In this document: in pieces, positions 56,608 to 64,000 of the stretch | How positions within the stretch are numbered: position 1 is the stretch's first letter | How the letters are laid out: every line of letters begins with the position of its first letter | Origin: Psychrobacter sp. M13 | GTDB lineage: Bacteria; Pseudomonadota; Gammaproteobacteria; Pseudomonadales; Moraxellaceae | DNA: 64,000 nt | Direction: 5' to 3' | Assembly (NCBI RefSeq): GCF_030718935.1 | Contig: NZ_CP132194.1 | Location: 1,736,001 to 1,800,000, forward strand | Notes under the pieces: model-generated | Databases searched by the model: none | Told to the model about the DNA's origin: nothing | What the model saw: only the letters and a program-made list of their open reading frames with translations | Program-made: the position numbers and the translations under genes

Positions 56608-56874
56608 ATGACTTGGGTAACGACTAGCAAAATGCGCTTTTACTTGCATGATGATGAGAGTCTACTTGATGGGCTCTTGCGTACCGGTCATGAGGTGAAC
56701 TTTCAATGCCGTGAGGGCTATTGCGGTAGCTGCCGCGTGCAGAAGTTATCCAGCTCACATGAGGTCGACTACCCTTTTGCACCGCTGGCGATGATTGAGG
56801 ATAATGAGATTTTGCCTTGTTGCTGCCGAGTCAAAGGGGTCATCCATATCGACCATGAGTTTATCAAGAGCTAA
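56608..56874 (+). CDS. yfaE: YfaE-like 2Fe-2S ferredoxin for ribonucleotide reductase maintenance
   Basis: 88 residues, plant-type [2Fe-2S] ferredoxin. The cluster loop is CREGYCGSCRV with the fourth ligand in LPCCCRVKG. YfaE supplies electrons to regenerate the tyrosyl radical of NrdB, and the gene stands directly after nrdB as in E. coli (nrdA-nrdB-yfaE). Length fits. Confidence 0.93.
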   Translation: MTWVTTSKMRFYLHDDESLLDGLLRTGHEVNFQCREGYCGSCRVQKLSSSHEVDYPFAPLAMIEDNEILPCCCRVKGVIHIDHEFIKS

Positions 56875-56914
56875 GACTTTCGGCATTAACACCCTTAGAA
56901 TAAGAAAATGAATC

Positions 56915-56950
56915 AAAAAAACGCGCTAACTCTATGCTAGCGCGTTTTTT
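56915..56950. terminator. Bidirectional terminator between yfaE and the DegS-like gene
   Basis: AAAAAACGCGCTA (56915-56927) pairs with TAGCGCGTTTTTT (56938-56950), a 13-bp perfect stem with a 10-base loop, between the plus-strand nrdB-yfaE unit and the minus-strand protease gene. Confidence 0.92.
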
Positions 56951-56976
56951 TTGATCTGAGCGTCTCTCTGTATAGC

Positions 56977-58299
56977 CTACTGAACCGCACCGTCTTGCTC
57001 AAACAGCTTCATCAGCTCCTCACGCATACGGTCGCGCTCCTCCTCGCTCATCATAGGTCTGTTTTGAGCCTGACCATGATAATCAGGCTCTTCAAGGCCA
57101 CCCTCCATAGCGACAGGACGTTGCACGACTTCTTGTACAGGACGCTCCTCTAGCATAATCTCAACTTGAGCATTTTTGCCTCTACGCAATATTTGCGCGT
57201 TCAATACCATATTAGGCGGTTTACGCGCTACGTATTGAATCAGTCTATTGGCATCAGTCATCTCAACATCATCGATAGTCAAGATAACATCGCCTACTTG
57301 CAAGCCACTCTTAGCCGCTGGGCCTTGTGGGACGACTTTTAACACTTCGACACCCGTAGTGGTCTCAAGCTGGGTTGGATCACGTAGCTGTGATTGAATC
57401 TCAATGCCTAGCCAGCCACGACTGACGCGACCGTCCTTGATTAGCGCGTTCATCACTTGCTCAACCAGTGCCGTTGGGATAGCAAAGCCAATACCCATCG
57501 AGCCGCCTGAGCGTGAGAAGATAACCGTATTAATCCCGACCAACTCGCCACGCGCATCAACTAATGCGCCCCCTGAATTACCAGGGTTGATAGCCGCATC
57601 GGTCTGAATAAAGTCTTCAAACTTATTGACACCTAGACCAGTACGACCCGTCGCTGAGATAATGCCTTGGGTAACGGTCTGACCTACGCCAAACGGATTA
57701 CCAATCGCTAAGGCTAAGTCACCAACGCGAATAGGCTCTTCACGAAATCCTAAAGGCGTAAGTCCTGTCATGTCGACTCGAATCACCGCCAAATCACTAT
57801 CAGGATCCGTACCAATAACTTTTGCGCGACTCTTACGCCCATCACTAAATGCTACGGTAATCTCATCGGCCTTTTCGACCACATGCGCGTTAGTCACGAT
57901 ATAACCATCTTCTGAGACGATAACACCAGAGCCTAAATTAGTAGGCCCTGCTCCTTGCTGACTGTCTTGATTTTCAAAAAATCGACGCAGGACAGGATCA
58001 TCAATGTAGGGATGCTCAGCCATAGCTTGGGTGGTATAGATATTGACCACTGACTGTGAGGCGCGCGCGACCGCATTATGATAAGACGAAATCGGTGCAG
58101 GCGTATCGCTTACAGGTGCTGAGGCTTGTTGCTCCTCAGGCGTCGTCCTCGGCGGCTCCCAAGCGTTTGATGCGCTATTCATACTAGTAAATAGCCAAGT
58201 AAATGCAGCAAGAACTATTAATAAAAGCACCCAAGGCAGCCACTTTAGTAGCGTACCCTTACTGTTAGCCTGTGAGTTGTTAGCTCGTGGAGACGACAT
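56977..58299 (-). CDS. Membrane-anchored HtrA-type serine protease (DegS/AlgW-like)
   Basis: 440 residues. One N-terminal transmembrane helix (about 18-38, LLKWLPWVLLLIVLAAFTWL) with no signal-peptidase site, a Pro/Gln/Ala-rich linker, the trypsin-like domain with catalytic His139 (TNAHVV), Asp169 (DSDLAV) and Ser242 (NPGNSGGAL), and a single PDZ domain (about 290-380, VEVLKVVPQGPAAKSGLQVG). A single PDZ and a membrane anchor place it in the DegS/AlgW group, which cut anti-sigma factors in envelope stress; the C-terminal 40 residues are an extra acidic tail. No rseA-like gene is nearby. Confidence 0.88.
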   Translation of the reverse strand: MSSPRANNSQANSKGTLLKWLPWVLLLIVLAAFTWLFTSMNSASNAWEPPRTTPEEQQASAPVSDTPAPISSYHNAVARASQSVVNIYTTQAMAEHPYIDDPVLRRFFENQDSQQGAGPTNLGSGVIVSEDGYIVTNAHVVEKADEITVAFSDGRKSRAKVIGTDPDSDLAVIRVDMTGLTPLGFREEPIRVGDLALAIGNPFGVGQTVTQGIISATGRTGLGVNKFEDFIQTDAAINPGNSGGALVDARGELVGINTVIFSRSGGSMGIGFAIPTALVEQVMNALIKDGRVSRGWLGIEIQSQLRDPTQLETTTGVEVLKVVPQGPAAKSGLQVGDVILTIDDVEMTDANRLIQYVARKPPNMVLNAQILRRGKNAQVEIMLEERPVQEVVQRPVAMEGGLEEPDYHGQAQNRPMMSEEERDRMREELMKLFEQDGAVQ

Positions 58300-58685
58300 A
58301 TAAAACCTCTGTAAATTTTATGCGGCAAATAGTAGCGAATATAATACTTAATTAAAAAACACTTAGTTAAAATTTAATCTGAGTCTATATTTTTCTTAAT
58401 AATTAAGACACAGTCAAATAGAATTTATGTAGATCATTACCCTTGAAGACAAGGCTTAGCAATCATAAATAGTTTGATAAATAGCTTTAGCTAATAATTA
58501 TAGCTGGGCTTACTATTTAATAGTAAATCTTCGTGTAGCCTTTAAGTTATCACGGTTAACGCAATTTTTGCTATCGCTTAATAGCGAAACCTTAGGACAT
58601 ATTGCGTCAATTAATGATGTGATAAACTACAGTCAATAATGATAACTTGCTTATTCATTTAAGCTTAGCAGATTAGGAATACTCA
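58300..58685. other. Divergent intergenic region
   Basis: About 386 bp, AT-rich, between the DegS-like gene (minus) and the Nif3-like gene (plus), presumably holding both promoters. No repeats or RNA features noticed. Confidence 0.5.
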
Positions 58686-59534
58686 ATGACCCATAACCAT
58701 AATGTAAGTGCTCTGAGCGTAACCCGCAACAATGATACCCATACAAAACCATCTTCTATAACGCCACAGGCTCTAGTTGCATTCTGCGATGACTACTTAG
58801 AGGCAAGCGCATTTAAAGACTATGCTCCCAATGGACTACAAGTAGATGGTGGTCAAGTCATTACCAGTATTATAACGGGTGTTACCGCTTGCGAGGCGCT
58901 TATTGATGCCGCAATTGCGGCAAAGGCTGACGCTATCATGGTACATCATGGCTATTTTTGGAAAGGTGAATCTGAGCCTATCACGGGCATGAAAGGTCGC
59001 CGTATTCGTAAACTTATGCAACATGGCATCTCTCTGATCGCCTATCACCTCCCACTCGATGCGCATCCTATCATCGGTAACAATGCCAAACTTGCTCAAA
59101 TCTTAGGACTGACGATAACAGGCGCGCTGTATCCGCATGAATCGCATCCCGTCGGTAATATTGCAACATGCCTGCCGCAAAGTGCAGCAAGCTTGAGCGC
59201 TACTATTACTCAAGCTCTGCACCGTGCTCCACTACATATCGCAAGCGACTTCAGCCCATCGAATATAAACTCTGAAAAAACTATCGAGCGTATAGGAATA
59301 TGTACAGGCGGCGCACAAGATATGATTGACCAAGCGGCACTTATGGGCTGTGATGCTTACCTCTCAGGAGAGATATCAGAACGTACGACTCATAGCGCGC
59401 GCGAACTTGGCATAGATTATTTTGCTTGTGGTCATCATGCAACAGAACGCGGTGGTATTCAGGCTCTAGGTGATATAATTGCTGAACAATTTGCGCTAAA
59501 AGTAGACTTTATAGATATCGATAATCCTGCTTAA
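58686..59534 (+). CDS. Nif3-like dinuclear metal-centre protein (GTP cyclohydrolase 1 type 2 homologue)
   Basis: 282 residues, Nif3/YbgI family. The metal ligands are in MVHHGYFWKGE and PNGLQVDGGQVITSIITGVT toward the N-terminus and in ACGHHATERGGIQALGD near the C-terminus; GICTGGAQDMIDQA and DAYLSGEISERT are typical. YbgI-type proteins form toroidal hexamers with a dinuclear metal site; the function is poorly defined. An unusually long N-terminus (about 30 residues) precedes the domain. Confidence 0.9.
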   Translation: MTHNHNVSALSVTRNNDTHTKPSSITPQALVAFCDDYLEASAFKDYAPNGLQVDGGQVITSIITGVTACEALIDAAIAAKADAIMVHHGYFWKGESEPITGMKGRRIRKLMQHGISLIAYHLPLDAHPIIGNNAKLAQILGLTITGALYPHESHPVGNIATCLPQSAASLSATITQALHRAPLHIASDFSPSNINSEKTIERIGICTGGAQDMIDQAALMGCDAYLSGEISERTTHSARELGIDYFACGHHATERGGIQALGDIIAEQFALKVDFIDIDNPA

Positions 59535-60338
59535 TTGTTAATTTTTATTGCTGATTTGTTAGTTTAACTTGAATAACAGCCTTTAGATCCCTATAAAGTG
59601 TAATTGTAAGAGAATGTTCCGTCATGAAACTTTTCATTAACTACAGCCTCCGGTTATAGCATTAGCATGGTTTGTTAAATCATTTTATATAAGTATCGCT
59701 ATAAGTAATTAGATCCTTGTATAAGCTAATGTTGCACTCATTTTCAATTTACTCTTAAATATTTATCAGCGTTTTGGCTTTGCTATGCAAAATAGCGGTA
59801 AATTTAAGAGACTTTATAATGACGCTGGATGATCGCTATTTGATATGAGATTATTTTTACTAACAGTATCTAAGGTAATTATTTTTATCCTTAGACCTAG
59901 ATTACTTAGTGGTTATCGCAATAATTTATTCATGACCTGACCCCTGTATCGCATAATTAAGCTCGTTATAGTGAAGCGACTATTAAGTGAGTTATCTTCA
60001 CAAGTTCAAAGTTTGCTATTTATTTAAGTGACTTGTTAATTTAGATAATCCACTAATTTAAGCAGCTTACTAACGAGTTATCTGACTATCATTTTTATTT
60101 ATAGCTTTATTATCGATCCTATATTTAATTGATAATAAGCGTAAATTGTAATTAAAAATATAGTCGTGATTATTTAAATGATTAAAATTATGCTGATACA
60201 AACCAATGCTTGCCTAACTACTGTGTGCTATAGCACCTAATAGAATGGCATTGTACAAGTCGCAGTTTTAGCTATAAGTTAAATTATGCTAAACGTGCGC
60301 TTGAGGGTGAGTAGGATGGCTACAATTAGGAGACATCC
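59535..60338. other. Long intergenic region upstream of the lytic transglycosylase gene
   Basis: About 800 bp, strongly AT-rich with no open frame of note on either strand, no clear hairpin-T-run terminator, and no recognisable RNA gene. Short oligo repeats exist but nothing structured. The only regulatory content I can propose is the promoter of the gene at 60339. Confidence 0.5.
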
Positions 60339-61547
60339 ATGCAGCGTATTACTTATCGTGTAAAAGTATCTGCGCAAGGCGCTAAACGTAGTATTACCCA
60401 TTTACTAAGGCCCGCTCAGTGTTTGCTTAACACCAAAAGTAACCTCGTTACATCTGTTCCATCGGCTAAAGTCACTCGTTTTGCCAAGTCCAAAAAGGTG
60501 GTGCAGGTTTCTAGCATCGCTATGCTATCTCTACCTGCTCAAAGCTTAACCACTACTAATAGTGATGTATCTGCTTATGATCAGGTTATTGTCAGTAATA
60601 CTTTGACGATTGCAGCAGTCCCAGGTGATAGCACTTATTTTGCCACCGATGGCTTCCAGCATGGTTTTGGCTATGATTTAGTACGTAGCTATGCCGACGA
60701 GCTTGGCGTGGCTATCAATCTCAAGGCTTATGCTAATGAAGAAGCGGCTCTTAGAGCACTAAAGTCAGGTGATGCTGATATGGCACTGACTACCGCCAGC
60801 ACTGAGCTGAGAAATGAGCTTGCTCTACCCTCAGTCAATGTCAGCTGTGGCTATGATACTAGCTTGACCAAAAACGGCCTACACCCCAAGGTCAGCTGGG
60901 CTTTTCAAGAGTCTGACGATCCTCTATCAAAAAAAGCCAGCAGCTTTTTATGCAATAACATCAAGCTTAATAACACCCAAAAGCTAGCCGCATTTTATAA
61001 TCAAAACTTGTTAAAAGATGCGTACAGTCAGCAGCACTTTCAAAAGACCTTGACTGAAAAGCTGCCTAATTATCAGTCTTCTTTTAAGGCGCAAGCTCAA
61101 AACTATAATCATGACTGGGAGCTGCTCGTCGCAATGGGTTACCAAGAGTCGCATTTGGATGCGAGCGCTGTATCGCCTACTGGCGTGCGCGGTATTATGA
61201 TGCTGACCAACGTTACTGCTAAAGAGATGGGCGTCGCTGATCGCGTTGATCCTTATCAAAGTATTGGTGGCGGCGCGCGCTATCTTAAGCAAGTAAAAGC
61301 AGACTTTGCAGATGTACCCAAAAGGGATAGAGTTTGGTTTGCCTTAGCAGGCTACAATATGGGGCCTAATGCGGTTAAACGTATTCAGCGTAAGCTACGT
61401 GCACAGGATATAGATGATAAGAGCTGGGCAAATGTATATTCTTATATGTCTGAAAATAAAGCAGATAACAGTCGCTATGGACAAGCAATGCATTACGTCA
61501 GCAATATCAGAAGTTATCTCGAAACGATTAAGACCCAGACCGTTTAA
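60339..61547 (+). CDS. Membrane-bound lytic murein transglycosylase F-like protein
   Basis: 402 residues. An N-terminal solute-binding-like domain (about 85-190; LTIAAVPGDSTYFATDGFQH, LKSGDADMALTTASTELRNE) precedes a C-terminal SLT domain (about 250-400) with the catalytic Glu in VAMGYQESHLDASAVSP, GIMMLTNVTAKEMG, GGARYLKQV and FALAGYNMGPNAVKRIQRK. This order is that of MltF; the SBP-like half is shorter than in E. coli MltF. The N-terminus (MQRITYRVKVSAQG...) has no obvious lipobox, unlike typical Mlt lipoproteins. GGAG precedes the ATG. A strong terminator follows. Confidence 0.85.
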   Translation: MQRITYRVKVSAQGAKRSITHLLRPAQCLLNTKSNLVTSVPSAKVTRFAKSKKVVQVSSIAMLSLPAQSLTTTNSDVSAYDQVIVSNTLTIAAVPGDSTYFATDGFQHGFGYDLVRSYADELGVAINLKAYANEEAALRALKSGDADMALTTASTELRNELALPSVNVSCGYDTSLTKNGLHPKVSWAFQESDDPLSKKASSFLCNNIKLNNTQKLAAFYNQNLLKDAYSQQHFQKTLTEKLPNYQSSFKAQAQNYNHDWELLVAMGYQESHLDASAVSPTGVRGIMMLTNVTAKEMGVADRVDPYQSIGGGARYLKQVKADFADVPKRDRVWFALAGYNMGPNAVKRIQRKLRAQDIDDKSWANVYSYMSENKADNSRYGQAMHYVSNIRSYLETIKTQTV

Positions 61548-61570
61548 TCGTTTCTGTTAATGCATTAGTC

Positions 61571-61595
61571 TTTGTAAGGTGTGCTCCATCGCACT
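61571..61595 (+). repeat. Degenerate half-copy of palindromic repeat element 2
   Basis: TTTGTAAGGTGTGCTCCATC followed by GCACT resembles the left half of the element at 54391-54467 (TTTGTAGGGTGCGCCCAGCG CACC) with several substitutions. The right half is not visible. Confidence 0.45.
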
Positions 61596-61658
61596 GTCAG
61601 CTAAGATACAACCGCTAATCAGTAGTTAGTCAATCGAATTCATATCTCTTAACCATGT

Positions 61659-61690
61659 AAAAAGGCGACTCTTAATAGAGTCGCCTTTTT
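61659..61690. terminator. Bidirectional terminator between the two transglycosylase genes
   Basis: AAAAAGGCGACTCT (61659-61672) pairs with AGAGTCGCCTTTTT (61677-61690), a perfect 14-bp stem with a 4-base loop. It lies between two converging genes and serves both. Confidence 0.95.
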
Positions 61691-61716
61691 AGTGCTAATC
61701 GCTTTAAAACACAGTA

Positions 61717-64000
61717 TTAACGATTAGGAACCGTTAGCTTCTGACCACGCTGGAGCATAGTATCCGCTGCAATACTATTCATATCAGCCAGCTCTTTGGT
61801 TGAGACACCATACTTACGTGCCAGTCCAATTAAGCTGTCACCTGAGCCTACCGTATAGCTAACGGTAACTTTAGGAACTTTGAGGGTTTGTCCGCGTTGC
61901 AATTGTGCATTAGCCGCAATGTCGTTAGTTGCTGCTAAGTCCTGCACAGATACGCCGAAGCGCGCTGCTAAAGCAATCAAACCATCACCCGATTGTACCT
62001 TGTAGTTTTCAGTGTTGCCTAGCTTCTTGCCATTACTGCTGCTAGAGGTGCTGGTTTTATTACTACTGGTATTGCTACTCGTACTGCTGCTAGATGATGA
62101 ACCACCGCTACCATTAGCAGGAATAGTCAAGCTGCGCCCTAATATTAAGTTTGAGTTAGTGCTTAGATTATTAGCTGCTGCCAAGTCACTTACGCCAATC
62201 TTGTAACGATTGGCCACCCCAATTAAGGTATCACCTGATTGAATCTTGTAGCTGACAGGCTTGTCATTGAGCTTGATATCTACTTGAGCTTTAGACGCTG
62301 GCACTTTTATCGTTTGACCGCGTTGCAGACGTGCGTTGGCATCAAAGCTACTATTAACCGCCGCTACTTGCTCAGCACTCACCCCAATGCTATTGGCAAT
62401 ACCTATCAAAGTTTCGCCTGATTTTACTTTGTAAGAGCTCGTCGCCACTGAGCTGGCACTGCTTGAACTACTGCTGCTTGAGTTACTACTTGTCACACTC
62501 GTATCAGCATTAGCAGGGACTTTTAGAGTCTGGCCTACATATAGGGAATCTCTAGCACCGATACCGTTAAGACCCGCTAGTGCTTGGGTCGAAATACCGA
62601 ACTGTTTTGCTAAGGCAATAAGTCCATCACCTGAGCGCACTTTGTAGTTCTTGGTTGCTATGTTTGGCTTACTTGGAGCGGCAGCTGGCGTGCTAACAGG
62701 GGCTTTTACTTTGCCCGGAATCAACCATAACTTTTGCCCTCTGAGTAAATCAGCACGGCTGCTTATATTGTTATAGCTGGCCAACTGAGTGACCGATAGA
62801 CCAAAGCGATTGGCGGTACCGATAAGCGTATCACCACCTTGTACGACGTAACTCTCAGGCTGGCTGGCTGTTGTAGCGCTAGTACTGCTTATAGGCTCAA
62901 TGGTTTTGGCATTATATAAATACAGCGTACTACCTGATAATAAATTGGCATTGGCGTCAATCTGATTCCACTCTGCAATATCACGCCAGCTCACGCCAGC
63001 TCGGGTAGCAATATTAGATAAGGTATCACCGCGCTTTACCGTATAAGTAGAGCGTTCACCTTGCGGTTTTGGCTTATCGGTAGCTTTATTTGAAAAGGTT
63101 ATTTTTTTCTCTTTACCACTAGCCTCTAAGATAGACTGCTGGGTTTGGATTGCTGAGAGCTTAATATTACCGTCGACGGCGCTAACGATATCGCGCTGCT
63201 CAGGCGTTTGCCGTTGAATCTGTTGAGCAATAAAGTCACGCTCAGCTGCACTTAGTGGTGGCTCTTGGGTAATAGTATTATTACGGGTTATCTGTGCTGA
63301 GGTCGTCGGCAAGCTATTGCTGCTCTTAAGTTCAGCATTGATTTTATTGGTTTCACTGCTAGTGATCGGCGGCTCACTACTGACTGACGCATTACTGCTA
63401 TACACTGAACTGCTGGTCGGCGCTTGAGTCGGTGAGATATAACTCGTCGTTTGCTGCGGGACGCTGGCGCTCGAAGCATACTCCGCTAGTCCACCACCAG
63501 TAGAAGGCAGTGAGGAGCTAGTATAAGGCTGATTGTTATAGCTTGGTGTATTATTTGAGGCGCTGCCAGGTGTCGTTGAGGCAATCACATTACTACTACC
63601 ATTACCTCTTAGGCTGCTCAACTTTGCATCGACATTGAGATCAACGTCATTAGGAATAATCACCCGCTGCGGACCTGACGAGTCAACACGAGAAGAGGTC
63701 AATGCGGTATTAAGCCTTTCTAGCTCATCATAACTGACACCCGTCACCTGTGATACCTCAGCTAAGCTGACGCCATAATTAGCAGGCACACTGCGAAAAT
63801 GTTGACGGTTGGCGATAGCTGGCAGGTAAACCCCAAATTGCTGTGGATCAGCGACGATTTCAGCTACTGCCAAAAAGCGCGGCACATAATTCATCGTCTC
63901 TGTTGGTAATCTGAGTGACCAATAGTCGGTCGGTAAGCCTTGCGCTGCATTGGCGTCTATTGCTTTTTGGACACGACCAGGGCCTGCATTATAAGCCGCT
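61717..64000 (-). CDS. mltD: MltD-like lytic transglycosylase with at least seven LysM domains (5' end outside the window)
   Basis: The frame is open to the right edge and reads AAYNAGPGRVQKAIDANAAQ across 63999-63940, the end of an MltD-type SLT domain, so the coding region starts beyond 64000 and the ATG at 63894 is internal. Then comes a Ser/Thr-rich region and seven LysM peptidoglycan-binding modules (YTVKRGDTLSNIATRAG, YVVQGGDTLIGTANRFG, YKVRSGDGLIALAKQFG, YKVKSGETLIGIANSIG, YKIQSGDTLIGVANRYK, YKVQSGDGLIALAARFG, YTVGSGDSLIGLARKYG), separated by Ser-rich linkers. E. coli MltD has two LysM. An eighth, degenerate module may lie near SVPANYGVSLAEVSQVTG. Confidence 0.9.
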   Translation of the reverse strand, partial: AAYNAGPGRVQKAIDANAAQGLPTDYWSLRLPTETMNYVPRFLAVAEIVADPQQFGVYLPAIANRQHFRSVPANYGVSLAEVSQVTGVSYDELERLNTALTSSRVDSSGPQRVIIPNDVDLNVDAKLSSLRGNGSSNVIASTTPGSASNNTPSYNNQPYTSSSLPSTGGGLAEYASSASVPQQTTSYISPTQAPTSSSVYSSNASVSSEPPITSSETNKINAELKSSNSLPTTSAQITRNNTITQEPPLSAAERDFIAQQIQRQTPEQRDIVSAVDGNIKLSAIQTQQSILEASGKEKKITFSNKATDKPKPQGERSTYTVKRGDTLSNIATRAGVSWRDIAEWNQIDANANLLSGSTLYLYNAKTIEPISSTSATTASQPESYVVQGGDTLIGTANRFGLSVTQLASYNNISSRADLLRGQKLWLIPGKVKAPVSTPAAAPSKPNIATKNYKVRSGDGLIALAKQFGISTQALAGLNGIGARDSLYVGQTLKVPANADTSVTSSNSSSSSSSSASSVATSSYKVKSGETLIGIANSIGVSAEQVAAVNSSFDANARLQRGQTIKVPASKAQVDIKLNDKPVSYKIQSGDTLIGVANRYKIGVSDLAAANNLSTNSNLILGRSLTIPANGSGGSSSSSSTSSNTSSNKTSTSSSSNGKKLGNTENYKVQSGDGLIALAARFGVSVQDLAATNDIAANAQLQRGQTLKVPKVTVSYTVGSGDSLIGLARKYGVSTKELADMNSIAADTMLQRGQKLTVPNR

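Noticed and set aside
50207..56874. Thought of the whole nrdA to yfaE region as a phage-type nrd cluster
   Set aside because: nrdA, nrdB and yfaE have normal bacterial features and base composition; only the insert between them looks foreign.

Overview
The window looks like chromosome of a Psychrobacter-like gammaproteobacterium (family Moraxellaceae). The evidence is moderate GC content, the gene set (tolQRAB, long BamD, dnaG-rpoD, nrdA/nrdB, HrpA) and protein sequences of Acinetobacter/Psychrobacter type. No rRNA, tRNA, CRISPR array, phage or recognisable insertion sequence was seen. The assignment rests on reading alone, not on a database search.

Layout. 1-2949 (minus): a catabolic operon of a YcsI/DUF1445 hydro-lyase, a biotin carboxyl carrier protein, biotin carboxylase and the start of another gene, probably a 5-oxoprolinase (pxp/kip type) subunit. 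3000-7215: an accessory cluster of secreted proteins (two small exported proteins, a protease-like protein that has lost its catalytic Glu, a WG-repeat protein, a Sel1-repeat protein) plus a frameshifted exported-protein pseudogene. 7340-8660: gene remnants, including the tail of a sulfide:quinone oxidoreductase, next to an intact persulfide dioxygenase. 8847-17115: PAP2 phosphatase, aspartate ammonia-lyase, HrpA helicase, a small conserved protein and an alpha/beta hydrolase. 17346-24292: purine catabolism (xdhA-xdhB-xdhC-guaD, one operon on minus). 24951-28914: proline catabolism, with PutA split into two adjacent genes. 29669-30964: an NCS2 purine permease with a long structured leader. 31742-35461: tolQ-tolR-tolA-tolB without pal. 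35620-38801: a tiny lipoprotein, a flavodoxin-like reductase, a YfiH/PgeF protein and RluD. 39426-45407: bamD, dnaG, rpoD. 45557-49690: VOC protein, LysR regulator, a TPP riboswitch with tenA, a methyltransferase and a YbeD-like protein. 50207-56874: class Ia ribonucleotide reductase nrdA ... nrdB-yfaE, with an AT-rich accessory insert between nrdA and nrdB. 56977-64000: DegS-like protease, Nif3-like protein, an MltF-like lytic transglycosylase and an MltD-like protein with many LysM domains that runs off the window.

Most genes are housekeeping. The strongest candidate for a special system is the insert at 52652-55305. It holds one protein joining an ABC/AAA ATPase to a DUF4435 TOPRIM-like domain (the architecture of a fused PARIS-type or OLD-like anti-phage protein), two palindromic miniature repeats and two small genes of unknown function, all lodged between the two subunits of the dNTP-making enzyme. 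Other notable points are the split PutA, the TPP riboswitch with a probable translation-control hairpin at tenA, paired NrdR-like boxes before nrdA, the decayed sulfide:quinone oxidoreductase, and the protease-like protein with HTCGH in place of HExxH.
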